Notes: generated by a model from the letters alone, not told the origin. 64,000 nucleotides of DNA from Chersky-806 sp038252255 (GCA_038252255.1 JBBSAM010000015.1:1-64000), one strand, 5' to 3'; positions 40,430 to 49,858 are shown, counted from the first letter of the stretch. Numbers and translations are program-made.

Positions 40430-41733
40430 CGCCAACCCCAATCGCGTCCGACGTGCGGTATCGGGAGCACCGCGTCGTGCCGCTGACCGGTGCAGCGGCC
40501 GTCCTGATGGAGATCGATCTCACCGGCGAAGGCGAGCAGCGCGCTGCGGAGGAAGCGGATCGCCCCGTCGGGAAGCCGGCAGGCTCCCCGACCTTCGACC
40601 ATGCCCGACCAGCGCTCGAGCTGCTCACGCATCGGTGGCGTCGAGCGTCCCCGCGCAATGGTGTCGACGCGGTCCGCTATCGCGGAGAGCCCGTTCACGC
40701 ACGACCCGCATTGGCCGGCGGTCTCCTCCGAGAGGTACCGCATGACCCGGGCCGTCTCCACGAGTCCGCACACCGATTGCGGCAACGCGGTGATGACACC
40801 GGCGCCGAGCGACGACCCGAGCGACCGCAGATCGGCGGTCGTGAGCCGGCGCTCCCACAGGTCTTGGCGGCGGATCCAGGTGCCGAAGTACCCGCCGATC
40901 AGATACGCGGAGACGGGCTCGGTCTCGCCGCCGGCCGCGGTGATCAGCGCTTCGAACCGCGAGCCGAACGCGACTTCGAAGACCGCGGGACGGGCGACCG
41001 CGCCACCCACGGTCAACAGCATGGATCCCGGATCCTCGCGAGTGCCGACGGACCGGAACCACTCGGGCCCGTGACGCCCGATGAGCGCGAGATGCGCGAG
41101 CGTCTCGACGTTCTGGATCAACGTGGGCCGCCCGTCCACTCCCCGCTCGAACGGGCGGGGCGGGACGGCGGTCGGCTTCGCGTCGCCACCGTTCAGGAGG
41201 TGCACCAGGGCGCTCTCCTCACCCGCGACGTACCGGCCCGGCACCGACACGACCTGGATCGCGACCGGGTCGATGCCCGCCGCTTCTCGTTCCGCCACCG
41301 CGGTGATGACGGCCTGCAGGGCGCGCGGCCGGGTTCGTTCCACCGCGATGATCGCCCGGTTGGCTTCGAGCGCGACCGCCGAGAGCATCAAGCCGTCGAG
41401 CACGAGATGGGGAGACCGGGTGAGGAGCAGCTCGTCCTTGCCGCTCGCGGGCTCCCCCTCAGATCCGTTCGCCACCACCACCCGGGGCCGGCGACCGCTC
41501 GCCACCGCGCGCAGCTTGGTCGCGGTGGGAAACCCCGCGCCGCCGCGACCGCGCAATCCGGCCCGCTCGACGACGGCGATGAGCTCGCGCGCCCGCAGGC
41601 CGTGTGGCGGCCCATGAAGCTCGCGGTGCCGCACGAGGTTGACCGCGTCTCCCTGGTGCAGGCCCCAGAGCACGCGGGGCAGGCCGGCCGGACCGGGCGT
41701 CCACGTGTCGGGGGCGGAGGCCAGCGCGGTCAT
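40426..41733 (-). CDS. NuoF-like NADH:acceptor oxidoreductase subunit
   Basis: A 435-residue protein of the complex I 51-kDa (NuoF/HoxF) family, which takes electrons from NADH through FMN to an Fe-S centre. GLRGRGGAGFP marks the FMN/NADH site and NGSEGEP the second loop; an SLBB-like segment follows. The Fe-S region reads QCGSCVNG with a later GACRLPDG, so three of the usual four cluster cysteines are visible and the Cys of the standard CxPCR is absent. It is coupled at both ends, to the membrane protein (41730-41733) and to the ferredoxin. It is not part of complex I here; an electron-bifurcating or NADH-ferredoxin role is inferred. Confidence 0.82.
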   Translation of the reverse strand: MTALASAPDTWTPGPAGLPRVLWGLHQGDAVNLVRHRELHGPPHGLRARELIAVVERAGLRGRGGAGFPTATKLRAVASGRRPRVVVANGSEGEPASGKDELLLTRSPHLVLDGLMLSAVALEANRAIIAVERTRPRALQAVITAVAEREAAGIDPVAIQVVSVPGRYVAGEESALVHLLNGGDAKPTAVPPRPFERGVDGRPTLIQNVETLAHLALIGRHGPEWFRSVGTREDPGSMLLTVGGAVARPAVFEVAFGSRFEALITAAGGETEPVSAYLIGGYFGTWIRRQDLWERRLTTADLRSLGSSLGAGVITALPQSVCGLVETARVMRYLSEETAGQCGSCVNGLSAIADRVDTIARGRSTPPMREQLERWSGMVEGRGACRLPDGAIRFLRSALLAFAGEIDLHQDGRCTGQRHDAVLPIPHVGRDWGWR

Positions 41734-42434
41734 CGACTGCTCGACGTCGGTGCGGTACGCGTCAGCACACTCGTGGGCGTTCCCGCTCGACGCGCCCAGT
41801 TCGGAGCGAGCGGTCCGACCAGGAGCCAGCCCGCGAGGGTCAACGGAACGAGGATCGTGGCGACGAGCGCCACGACGCGCACCCTGGTGTGCTGCTCCCA
41901 TTCGGCGCCGATGCGGAGCCACACCGCGATGATCACGGAGGCCGCGCACACACCTTCGACGAGGAGCGCCCATCCCTCGTGGGTGTCGGTCCCTGTGCCG
42001 AGGGCGTGGATCAGCACCGCGAGCCAGGACGCGTACGCCGACCAGTGCAGGAATCGCCAGACCTTGAAGCCCACCCGGTGCCGGAGCCAGCTCGTCACGG
42101 CCACCGCGAGGAGAAGGTCGAACCCGAGCGCGCCGAGGCTCAGCCAGATCGGTCGGTACGGGGAGGTGAAGGGGATCACCGCGGCGAGCCAGCCGATCGG
42201 GGCGAACCCGTCGACGACCACGGTGGTGACATGAATCGCGATGAAGACCATCACGAGGATCGTCACGTTGCGGTGCACGTACTCGATCACGAAGCGCGGG
42301 ACGTCGCGGCTCTGCCAGCGGAGCGACGTGACGACGCCGAGCACGACGGTCACCGTCAACAAGATGAACGCGACGATGCCGGTCGCACGGGAGAGGAACC
42401 AGATCGTCGATCCACCGACGACGGCGAGGCTCAT
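41730..42434 (-). CDS. Ferric reductase-like heme membrane protein
   Basis: A 234-residue integral membrane protein with about six helices. Histidines positioned within helices (YVHRNVTILVMVFIAIHVTTVV and WRFLHWSAYASWLAVLIHALGTG) resemble the two-heme arrangement of ferric reductase/MsrQ-like transmembrane proteins. It would move electrons across the membrane from the NuoF-like/ferredoxin module. Start and stop overlap the neighbouring genes by four bases each. The C-terminus passes to a basic, unstructured tail. Confidence 0.78.
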   Translation of the reverse strand: MSLAVVGGSTIWFLSRATGIVAFILLTVTVVLGVVTSLRWQSRDVPRFVIEYVHRNVTILVMVFIAIHVTTVVVDGFAPIGWLAAVIPFTSPYRPIWLSLGALGFDLLLAVAVTSWLRHRVGFKVWRFLHWSAYASWLAVLIHALGTGTDTHEGWALLVEGVCAASVIIAVWLRIGAEWEQHTRVRVVALVATILVPLTLAGWLLVGPLAPNWARRAGTPTSVLTRTAPTSSSR

Positions 42435-43360
42435 CGGTTCGGACCGCCGGTGGGCCAGCCGGCCACCAGGACGACCCGGCCGTCGTGACGCGTGATGCGG
42501 CTGGGGAGATGCCGCGCCCGGAGCCATCCCGGCCCCTCCTCCCCGAGGACGATGGCGGCGGTGCTGGCGATGTTGGCATCGACACAGCTCGCCGCGGCGA
42601 CGCTGACCGTGCGGAACGGCCCGTCGACCGGGAATCCGGTGGCCGGATCGATCAGATGGTGCCGGGCCTGGTCGCCCTGGAGCCAACGGCGCACGGTGAC
42701 GGAGGATGTCGCGACGCCACCGGATTGGATCGCGATGGTCTGGCCCGGTGCGTCGAGCCCGGCGGCGTGATCGTCGGTCACCCGGATCGGCCAGCCTCCG
42801 GCCGGCGCGGCACCCGCGACCGCGATGTCGCCGCCGAGGCTGACGAGCACGCCGCAGCCCAGGTCCGCGGCGACTCGGCTCGCGGCCCGCTCGGCTGCGA
42901 ATGCCTTTGCGGTGGCGCCGAGATCCAGCTCGACGCCGGCGGGCACGCGCACCGTCGCGCGCACCGGGTCGATGACGACACCGCGCCATCCCGGGATGCG
43001 CTGCGCCTGCAGCTTCCGTGCCGGTGTTCCGTCGACTACCGCAGAGAAGTCACGGTCGTATCCCAACAGCCGGATCGCCGCTCCCACCGTCGGGTCGACG
43101 AGGCCGTGCGTGACTCGCGCCGCCCGGAGCGCGATCTCGACTGCTTCGACGAGGATCGGATCGACTCGAACGGTCTGACCGCTGTTGTCGTTGACGCGAC
43201 TCAGGTCGGAGTCGGCCCGGAAGCGGCTGCACGCCTGCTCGACGACCTCCAGCTCCGCCACCATCGTCTCGGTGGCTTCGTCGATCCCCGGGCCGTCCAC
43301 GACGATGCGGGCGGTCGTTCCGAGTGCTCGCGTCTCGACCGCCTCGACCGTCACGCTCAT
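42431..43360 (-). CDS. apbE: FAD:protein FMN transferase (ApbE family)
   Basis: A 309-residue enzyme that covalently attaches FMN to Thr/Ser of target proteins using FAD. Family motifs are seen in FRADSDLSRVND, VDPTVGAAIRLLGYDRDF, ELDLGATAKAFAAERA and the metal/FAD site LVSLGGDIAVAG, then HHLIDPATGFPV. No signal peptide is visible, so it may act on the cytoplasmic side or use another export route. It is coupled by four-base overlaps to the ferric-reductase-like gene after it and the small membrane protein gene before it. No FMN-binding target domain is encoded nearby. Confidence 0.88.
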   Translation of the reverse strand: MSVTVEAVETRALGTTARIVVDGPGIDEATETMVAELEVVEQACSRFRADSDLSRVNDNSGQTVRVDPILVEAVEIALRAARVTHGLVDPTVGAAIRLLGYDRDFSAVVDGTPARKLQAQRIPGWRGVVIDPVRATVRVPAGVELDLGATAKAFAAERAASRVAADLGCGVLVSLGGDIAVAGAAPAGGWPIRVTDDHAAGLDAPGQTIAIQSGGVATSSVTVRRWLQGDQARHHLIDPATGFPVDGPFRTVSVAAASCVDANIASTAAIVLGEEGPGWLRARHLPSRITRHDGRVVLVAGWPTGGPNR

Positions 43361-43680
43361 GAGCCGCCGGAGCTGGCAACGGGCGGCTGGTACGAAGGTG
43401 CCGGGGCGTAGTCCGGGGCTTGCAGGTTCCCGTTCGAATACGACGGGTCGTAGCCCGGATCCTGGCTGACCCCGCTGTTATCCGTGCCGGAGCTCGCGCT
43501 CGGGCTCTGACTCTGGGCCACCGGCGGGGTGGGCGTGCTGGCCGACGCGCTGTGGACCGAGCGGCCCTCCCACACGGCGAAGAACCCCGTCAGCACCGCG
43601 GCTCCGCCGGCGAGCCACTTCGTCGTCGTCTTGACCTGGCGGAGACCCGTGTCTCGCGTGGTGCGGCTCTTCCTGGGCAT
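43357..43680 (-). CDS. Small membrane-anchored Ser/Pro-rich protein
   Basis: A 107-residue protein with a basic cytoplasmic start (MPRKSRTTRDTGLRQVKTTTKW), one transmembrane segment (about 22-38) and an extracellular tail rich in Ser, Thr, Pro, Gln and Tyr (PDYAPAPSYQPP). It heads the electron-transfer operon and overlaps apbE by four bases. It lacks the FMN_bind domain and the SGATxS-type flavinylation motif expected of an ApbE substrate, so its role is unclear; a scaffold or a non-canonical flavin carrier could be imagined. Confidence 0.65.
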   Translation of the reverse strand: MPRKSRTTRDTGLRQVKTTTKWLAGGAAVLTGFFAVWEGRSVHSASASTPTPPVAQSQSPSASSGTDNSGVSQDPGYDPSYSNGNLQAPDYAPAPSYQPPVASSGGS

Positions 43681-43823
43681 TGGACTCGATTCTCCGGGGT
43701 AGAGGGGCGTCCAGGGCATCCAGAGTCCCAAGGCAACCTGAGATCCACGTGAGAACTCGGCCCTCGGAAGGCAAGGATTTGGCAAAGATCCGGACAAGCG
43801 GCCCCTGGAGAACGGCCGGTTCG

Positions 43824-46457
43824 TCACGACTTCAGCAGCTGCTCCCGCGGCGCGTGCTCGGCGAGCCGGATCTGGTCCGGCGGCAGCGGCCGGCCCAGCA
43901 GGTAGCCCTGAGCCAGGTCGCAGCCAATCGCGCGCAGCACCCGGAGCTGCCCCTCCGTCTCGACGCCCTCGGCCACCGCGGCCAGTCCGAGCGTGTGGGC
44001 GAGATTGACGACGGCCTCGACGATGCTCGTGTCACCGGCCTCCTGCCCGAGCCCGTCGACGAAGCCGCGGTCGATCTTGAGCGATTCCACGGGAAAACGC
44101 TTGAGATAGGAGAGGGAGGAGTACCCGGTACCGAAGTCGTCGATGCTGAAGTGGATGCCTTGCTTGCGCAGTGCGTGCATCGCGCCGAGGACGGAGTCCG
44201 TGTCGTGCATGAGCGTGTTCTCGGTGATCTCCAAGCAGATCAGCGAGGCCGGAGTGCCGGTCCGTTCCACGATGTCCGCGACTGTTCGGGGAAGTGTCGC
44301 GTCGGCGAGCTGGCGCGGCGAGAGATTCACGTTGATGACGAGTGGATCGGCACCGGGACTCGCACTGCGGCTCGCTTCCCACCGCGCGGTCTGCGCGCAC
44401 GCCGTCTCGAGCACCCAGGTGCCGATCGACACGATCAGGCCCGTGTCCTCGGCGAGACCGATGAACTCGTCCGGACCCAGAAGACCGCGTTCGGGGTGTC
44501 GCCAGCGGAGCAGCGCCTCGAACCCGATGAGCCGGTCGCCGTCGAGTCGCATGAGTGGCTGGTAATGGAGCTCGAATTCGTTGCGCTCGAGCGCGCGGTG
44601 CAGCTCGTTGCCGGTGCGAAGCTGGGTGACCGCGAACTCGCGGTTGTCCTCCCGGAACACGCACGTCTGGGCTCGACCATCCGCCTTGGCCCGGTACATC
44701 GCGGTGTCCGCGTCGCGTAGCAGCGTCTCCGGGGTGTCGTCCGGCTTCCCCGAGATGGCAATGCCGACGCTCGCGGTGATGAACACCTCACCGAGACCGA
44801 GCGGAACGGGCTCCGCGATCGAGGCGGCGAGCCGGGCGGCCAGCTCCCGCGCGGCGTTCTCGTCCGCGACCTGGTCGCAGAGGACGGTGAACTCATCACC
44901 ACCGAAGCGCGCGACGACGTCACCGGGTCGAAGCGATTGGCGGAGACGGTCCGCGATCGTTGCCAGGAGCTGGTCTCCGGCCGCATGCCCGAGACCGTCG
45001 TTGATCACCTTGAACTCGTCCAGGTCCACGAACAGGACGGCGACCCGCCGGCCGGTGCGCTTGGCGGTCTGCAGTGCGATCAGGAGGCGGTCCAGGAACC
45101 GGGCGCGGTTCGGGAGCCCGGTCATCGCGTCATGCGCGGCTTCGTGGGCCAGCCGGTCACCGAGTGCCTTGCGCTCGGTGATGTCCTCGAGCTGACCGAT
45201 GCAGTACGCGGGTCGCTGCTCCGAGTTGCGCACGAGCGAGACGCTCAGCGCGGCCCACACGACCTCCCCGTTCGGACGCACGTACCGCTTCTCGACGTCG
45301 TACCGGTCGATGGCACCCTCGGTGAGCTGGCGGAGCTTCCCCCCGGACGACTCCCGGTCGTCAGGGTGGGTGACGTCACGAACCGCAACGCCGATGAGCT
45401 CGTCCTTCGGCCGTCCGAAGAGCTCGCCGATCGACCGGTTCGCCCGCAGGATCCGACCGTCGAGATCGACGAGGGCCATGCCGATCGGCGCGTCGTCGAA
45501 CGCGTGCCGGAACGCTTCCTGCGCGTCCAGCAGTGCAGTCTCCGCCTGCTTGCGCTCGGTGACGTCCCGCAGGTTGGCGACCCAGCCGGCAACGCTCGGG
45601 TCTTCGAAGAGATTCGTGACGGTCACCTCGAACCAGAGCCAGCGACCGTCGAGATGGCGCATTCGAATCTCGGCGCGACTGGCGCTCCCGAGGCCGGCAC
45701 CGAGGAGGATCGAGCGCAAGCGCTCGACGTCGCTCGATTCCGCGAGCTCCAGCCCGGGCATGCCGACTGCTGCCTTTGTCGGATAGCCGAGCACGAGCTC
45801 GAACGCGGGACTCACGTATCGGATCCGGCCGTCCGAGCCGATCACCATGATGATGTCCGACGCGTGTTGCACCAATGCCTTGAACCGTTGCTCGCTCTGG
45901 CGTAGCTCGCCTTCGGCCTGCTCCTTCTCCTGGGTGGCGCGGGCGAAGAGCGTGATCGTCAACGCCACCCCCAGCGCGGCAAGGATGGCACAGCCGTGAA
46001 CCAACGGCTGGCTGACGAGAGACGGTGCCACACCGGTAGCGATCGCCAGCTCGCCGATGGCCAGCAACACCGCGCTGCAGACGATCGCAGGCACCACGAC
46101 CATGCGACCCCAGAGCCGGATGCCGTCGACGGCACCGAACAACAAGCCGATGGCCAGCGTCGGTCCCCAGCCGATCGCGTACATGACCGTGGCGATCACG
46201 CCGAGCTGGACTCCGACCCGGATCCAGAGCCTCCAACCCGTCACGACGCCGGGCCACGCGGCCGTGACCAGGGCCGAGACCACCCATGCCGCGATCAGCA
46301 ATCCGACGATGAACCAGACCGGCACTGCCGCGATCAGGCCGAGCTCCCGGGCGCCCCACAAGACGGGCGCGACCACGACGACGGCCAAGACCTGGGGATC
46401 GGTCAGCCGCGACCAGGCCCGGGCCCGGAAGGTGTCCGCCGGAGCCAACTGTCGCAT
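43824..46457 (-). CDS. Membrane PAS-GGDEF-EAL cyclic-di-GMP protein
   Basis: An 877-residue signalling protein. Residues 1-175 hold about five membrane helices; PAS domains follow at about 185-305 and 310-430. The diguanylate cyclase domain has an intact RFGGDEFTVL (about 513-522), and the EAL phosphodiesterase domain has FEALLRWRHPERG (about 643-655), ENTLM, and DDFGTGYSSLSYLKRFPVE. Both catalytic centres look intact, so it could make or degrade c-di-GMP depending on the PAS/membrane signal. It is monocistronic, in the same direction as the adjacent oxidoreductase gene. Confidence 0.92.
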   Translation of the reverse strand: MRQLAPADTFRARAWSRLTDPQVLAVVVVAPVLWGARELGLIAAVPVWFIVGLLIAAWVVSALVTAAWPGVVTGWRLWIRVGVQLGVIATVMYAIGWGPTLAIGLLFGAVDGIRLWGRMVVVPAIVCSAVLLAIGELAIATGVAPSLVSQPLVHGCAILAALGVALTITLFARATQEKEQAEGELRQSEQRFKALVQHASDIIMVIGSDGRIRYVSPAFELVLGYPTKAAVGMPGLELAESSDVERLRSILLGAGLGSASRAEIRMRHLDGRWLWFEVTVTNLFEDPSVAGWVANLRDVTERKQAETALLDAQEAFRHAFDDAPIGMALVDLDGRILRANRSIGELFGRPKDELIGVAVRDVTHPDDRESSGGKLRQLTEGAIDRYDVEKRYVRPNGEVVWAALSVSLVRNSEQRPAYCIGQLEDITERKALGDRLAHEAAHDAMTGLPNRARFLDRLLIALQTAKRTGRRVAVLFVDLDEFKVINDGLGHAAGDQLLATIADRLRQSLRPGDVVARFGGDEFTVLCDQVADENAARELAARLAASIAEPVPLGLGEVFITASVGIAISGKPDDTPETLLRDADTAMYRAKADGRAQTCVFREDNREFAVTQLRTGNELHRALERNEFELHYQPLMRLDGDRLIGFEALLRWRHPERGLLGPDEFIGLAEDTGLIVSIGTWVLETACAQTARWEASRSASPGADPLVINVNLSPRQLADATLPRTVADIVERTGTPASLICLEITENTLMHDTDSVLGAMHALRKQGIHFSIDDFGTGYSSLSYLKRFPVESLKIDRGFVDGLGQEAGDTSIVEAVVNLAHTLGLAAVAEGVETEGQLRVLRAIGCDLAQGYLLGRPLPPDQIRLAEHAPREQLLKS

Positions 46458-46488
46458 TCGCGCCTATCGACCGGCCTGACGGCCTGCT

Positions 46489-46953
46489 TTACACCTGACC
46501 GTCCAGCGTGAGTCCGGCCGCGAGCGTCGCGCCCAGATCCCGGCAGGCATCGAGGTCGGAGCGGGTGGGTGCGCCGAGCACCCGCACCGGCTTGGCGGCG
46601 AGCCGCCAGCGCAGGCCGGTGGTGATCGTCTCGATGGCCCGCTCGGCCCCCGCGGTGTCGTCGTTGCCGTGCAGGTACACGCCGTACGGCCGACCGACGG
46701 TCTCGTCGAGGCACGGGTAGTAGATCTGGTCGAAGAAGTGCTTCAACGCGCCGGAGATGTACCCGAGGTTGGCCGGCGTGCCCAGCAGGTACGCGTCGGC
46801 CTCGAGCACGTCGACCGGGTTGGCGCTCAGCGCGGCGCGCACCGTGACGTCGACGCCTTCGATCGCGTCGTCGCCGGCTCCGGACCTGGCGGCTTCGAGC
46901 ATCGAGTGCACGTGTGGCGACGGCGTGTGATGGACGATGAGCAGCCTCGGCAT
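46489..46953 (-). CDS. Flavodoxin-like NAD(P)H-dependent oxidoreductase
   Basis: A 154-residue flavodoxin-fold protein. The opening MPRLLIVHHTPSPHVHSMLEAARSG is a phosphate-binding loop for FMN, ADAYLLGTPANLGYISGALKHFFDQIYY is the conserved flavin-binding region, and PYGVYLHGNDDTAGAERAIE completes the fold. It should bind FMN and reduce small acceptors or transfer electrons. The ATG at 46953 is chosen over longer frames because it begins directly with the beta-strand of the fold. It lies 31 bp upstream of the GGDEF-EAL gene on the same strand. Confidence 0.83.
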   Translation of the reverse strand: MPRLLIVHHTPSPHVHSMLEAARSGAGDDAIEGVDVTVRAALSANPVDVLEADAYLLGTPANLGYISGALKHFFDQIYYPCLDETVGRPYGVYLHGNDDTAGAERAIETITTGLRWRLAAKPVRVLGAPTRSDLDACRDLGATLAAGLTLDGQV

Positions 46954-47141
46954 CGCCGCAGACTTATGGATCGCAGTCGCCGTGTCCAGCACGGGATCGG
47001 GCCCGCGCGTACCTGCGTACCATTCCCGCAGCGACGGACGTACCGACGGACGGGGGATCCGTGCAGACGCGTGTAACCGAGCAGCTGGGCGTGACGAGCA
47101 ACGGATGATCGAGCTCACGGACGCCCACTGGCTGGACGACG

Positions 47142-47549
47142 ATGCCCCACACTGCCGCTGACGCCGCCGCGGTCCGACGGCTCATCGGCGTGTACAACGC
47201 CGAGGGGACGCTTCGCGGTGAGCTCTCGTACTTCGTCGGCGCCCGGCTCGGCCGGGCTCACTGCGCGTTGTGCGACATCACCCACGGTCTGGCTCGGGAA
47301 CGAGCTGACTGGAAGCGGCTGCGCGACGACCTGCCGGTGCCGTTCGACACGTTCCACCGCGACGACCAGCCGGACGCGGTCCGTGCGGCCTCGCGCGACG
47401 TGGCGCCGGTCGTCGTGGCCGAGAGCGGCGGCGGCGCGCTCACGGTGCTGCTCGGGCCGGACGAGCTCGAAGCCTGCGGTGGGTCGACGGAGCGCTTGAC
47501 CCGCGCGATCGAGGCGGCGAACGCGCAGGCGGGCCTCCACTGGCCGTGA
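47142..47549 (+). CDS. Conserved hypothetical protein
   Basis: A 135-residue soluble protein. Notable is the segment GELSYFVGARLGRAHCALCDITHG, with two cysteines as CxLC next to histidine, and a following RDDLPVPFDTFHRDDQP. The sequence suggests a small alpha/beta protein, perhaps with a metal or thiol site. It is divergent from the flavodoxin-like gene and followed by a peptidase gene 22 bp later. I do not recognise a function. Confidence 0.65.
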   Translation: MPHTAADAAAVRRLIGVYNAEGTLRGELSYFVGARLGRAHCALCDITHGLARERADWKRLRDDLPVPFDTFHRDDQPDAVRAASRDVAPVVVAESGGGALTVLLGPDELEACGGSTERLTRAIEAANAQAGLHWP

Positions 47550-47571
47550 CGCGTAGAGGGCCGGGCGAGTC

Positions 47572-48312
47572 GTGCTGAGACGGTTGCCGCGTCTGGCGCT
47601 CGTGGCCTTGCTGGCCACGTGGCCCGCCGCCTGCTCGGGCGGCAGTGCGCAGACCGTCGCCGGCCGGACGACGACCACCACCACGCGGACTACCACGACG
47701 ACAACTACCACCACCACGTCGCCAACGACCGGGCTCCCGGCGGGCCCCCCACCGTTCAGCGCGGCGATCGCCAACGTGACGGCCGCTGAACTCGGCGCGT
47801 CGTGGCACCAGGGATGTCCGGTCGCACCGGCCGACCTGCGTCGCGTGACCGTGAGCTTCATCGATTTTGACGGCGCGAGCGCCACTGGGCAACTCGTCGT
47901 GAACGCCGACGTGGTCGACGAAGTCGTGGAGGTGTTCCGACAGCTGTACGCGGCTCGGTTCCCGATCCGGAAGATGAAGCCGATCTTCACCCAAGCCGAG
48001 TTCGAGGACTTCGAGACCCGGGACGACAACTCGACCGGCTTCTCGTGCCGCGACGCGGTGGACGCGAACGCCGCGCCCCATTGGTCCAACCACGCGTACG
48101 GCCACGCGATCGACATCGACCCGATCGAGAACCCGTATCTCAACGGCGGCCGCGTGATCCCGTCCGCCGGCGCGGCCTATACCGACCGCAGCGACGTCCG
48201 GCCCGGCATGGCGGTCCGAGGCGGGGTCATCGTGGCCGCGTTCCGATCGGTCGGTTGGGGCTGGGGCGAGAGCTTCCGGGACTACCAGCACTTCTCCACG
48301 AACGGCCACTGA
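47572..48312 (+). CDS. Secreted M15-family D-Ala-D-Ala carboxypeptidase-like protein
   Basis: A 246-residue exported zinc peptidase. A lipoprotein-like signal (LALVALLATWPAACSGG) is followed by a striking Thr-rich linker (TTTTTTRTTTTTTTTTTSP), then an M15C-type peptidase domain. Zinc ligands are recognisable in SNHAYGHAIDIDPIENPY (His and Asp of the HxxGxAxD-type motif) and the final DYQHFS histidine. The enzyme would trim peptide stems of peptidoglycan at the cell surface. The GTG start at 47572 gives the shortest signal peptide. Its stop is immediately adjacent to the stop of the converging cupin gene. Confidence 0.85.
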   Translation: MLRRLPRLALVALLATWPAACSGGSAQTVAGRTTTTTTRTTTTTTTTTTSPTTGLPAGPPPFSAAIANVTAAELGASWHQGCPVAPADLRRVTVSFIDFDGASATGQLVVNADVVDEVVEVFRQLYAARFPIRKMKPIFTQAEFEDFETRDDNSTGFSCRDAVDANAAPHWSNHAYGHAIDIDPIENPYLNGGRVIPSAGAAYTDRSDVRPGMAVRGGVIVAAFRSVGWGWGESFRDYQHFSTNGH

Positions 48313-48849
48313 TCAGGCGTCGGGGTCGCGCGGCTCGTCCCCTGCCCAGTGGTGGCGCAGATCCTCGAGCCACGGTGGGTAGTCGAGCGGGACATCGGGG
48401 AGGCGCTCGGCGCCGTGCTGCGCGAGCAACGCGTCGAACGCCTCGGGATCGTCGCCCCACGAGCGCGGGTCCCCCATCATCACCTCGAACATCGTCGCCC
48501 CCTCGGGCCCGGCGCGGAACGGCCCGAACGCGGCACCGAACGGCAGCTCGATGTGGGTGCCGGCGGGACAGCTCCGGTCGCCGCACGCGATCTCGCCCTC
48601 CATGACGAACAGCACATGAGGGCTGAAGTGGCCATGCCGGCGGACCATCATCCCCGGGTCGTACCTGGCGTAGACGGACAGGTACTGCGGGTCGGGGGAG
48701 AAGGCGAGCCACTTCTCCCACACCGACGACTCCGTACCGTCCGCGTTGCGTTGCCGCTTCACCTGCTGCCACGTCACGTCCGGGTCGTGGAGGTGGCGGA
48801 ACACCGGCTCCCGGCCGGGGATCTTCGGGCGGCCGGGCGCGTCACTCAT
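48313..48849 (-). CDS. Cupin-domain protein
   Basis: A 178-residue single-domain cupin. Motif 1 is recognisable in VRRHGHFSPHVLFVMEGEIACGD (metal-type histidines and Glu), and motif 2 in HIELPFGAAFGPF. Such proteins bind a metal and act as dioxygenases, isomerases or sensors. The start at 48849 overlaps the end of the upstream SDR gene by eight bases, so the two are probably one transcription unit and may act on the same metabolite. Substrate unknown. Confidence 0.75.
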   Translation of the reverse strand: MSDAPGRPKIPGREPVFRHLHDPDVTWQQVKRQRNADGTESSVWEKWLAFSPDPQYLSVYARYDPGMMVRRHGHFSPHVLFVMEGEIACGDRSCPAGTHIELPFGAAFGPFRAGPEGATMFEVMMGDPRSWGDDPEAFDALLAQHGAERLPDVPLDYPPWLEDLRHHWAGDEPRDPDA

Positions 48850-49702
48850 CGTCGTCCCCCGGTACGGAGGCGCCGGCTCCGAGACGGCGCCAGCCTCCCG
48901 CGGCCCAGTTGCCGCCGTCGACATGGATGGTCGTACCGGTCACGAAGCGCGAGAGGTCGCCGGCGAGGAACACCGCGACCGCGGCCGCCTCGTCGGCTGA
49001 CCCCATGAACCCCAGCGGCGGGACCAACGCGGGGTCGTATCCGCCTCCCGCGGCGAGCATCTCGCCCCGCACGTCCCGGTCACCACCCGTCGGCATCGCG
49101 TCGGGCGCGATCGCGTTGACGCGGATGTGTCGCGGGGCGAGCTCGAGCGCGAGCGACCGGGTCAGCTGGGCCAGCGCGGCCTTCATCGCGCCGTACACCG
49201 CGAAGCCGGGCGCCGCCTGGTGGGCTTCGATCGACGTGACGTTGATGATGGATCCACCTGCATCCGGCATCGACGGGACCGCACCACGCACCAGCCGCGT
49301 CACCTGGGTGAAGTTCTCGGCGATGAGCGCGGCCTCGCCGCCGTCCGACACCTCCAGGAAGGGCGAGAAGAAGGTTCCGCCCGCGTTGTTGACCAGCACG
49401 TCGATCCGGCCGAAGTCGGAGACCACCGATTCGAGGAACCCCGACACCGCGTCCGCGTCGCGCACGTCGAGCTCGCGTGCGAGCACCGGTCGGCCCGCGG
49501 CCTGCACGGCCGTGGTCGTCGTGGTGAGACCGTCGCCGTCCCGGTCGCAGATCGCGACCGTCGCACCGAACTCGGCGAACAATCCCGCGGTCGCCCGGCC
49601 GAGACCTCCCGCCGCGCCTGTGACGATGGCCACGCGATCGGTGAGCAGGACCGAGTCGCGACCGTGCGCACTCGTCGTAACGCTTTGCGGCTGTGCACTC
49701 AC
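48842..49702 (-). CDS. Short-chain dehydrogenase/reductase
   Basis: A 286-residue classical SDR. It has the cofactor loop TGAAGGLG, the NNAG motif, catalytic Ser in NVTSIE and the Y-x3-K pair in VYGAMKAAL. It would oxidise or reduce an alcohol/ketone with NAD(P). The GTG start at 49702 removes an improbable long N-terminal extension and gives the usual length. It precedes the cupin gene with an eight-base overlap. Confidence 0.88.
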   Translation of the reverse strand: MSAQPQSVTTSAHGRDSVLLTDRVAIVTGAAGGLGRATAGLFAEFGATVAICDRDGDGLTTTTTAVQAAGRPVLARELDVRDADAVSGFLESVVSDFGRIDVLVNNAGGTFFSPFLEVSDGGEAALIAENFTQVTRLVRGAVPSMPDAGGSIINVTSIEAHQAAPGFAVYGAMKAALAQLTRSLALELAPRHIRVNAIAPDAMPTGGDRDVRGEMLAAGGGYDPALVPPLGFMGSADEAAAVAVFLAGDLSRFVTGTTIHVDGGNWAAGGWRRLGAGASVPGDDDE

Positions 49703-49858
49703 GGTTCGGGAGTCTCGCAGATCGAGCGATTGCCGGATCCGCCCGTCGAAGCACCACGAGCTGTCCAACAACGCCGGCATGCCGCGTACCTCGCGGGGCG
49801 TCACTTGCCGCATGCATCCGTGGCTGCCACGCTCTGGTGGCGGCACGGAAGGGGCTCC

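Noticed and set aside
43824..46457. Degenerate GGDEF domain acting only as a GTP sensor
   Set aside because: The RFGGDEF motif is intact, so cyclase activity cannot be excluded and is the simpler reading.
47650..47740. A simple-sequence DNA repeat of ACC/ACG units
   Set aside because: It encodes a threonine-rich linker in the M15 peptidase and is explained by the protein.
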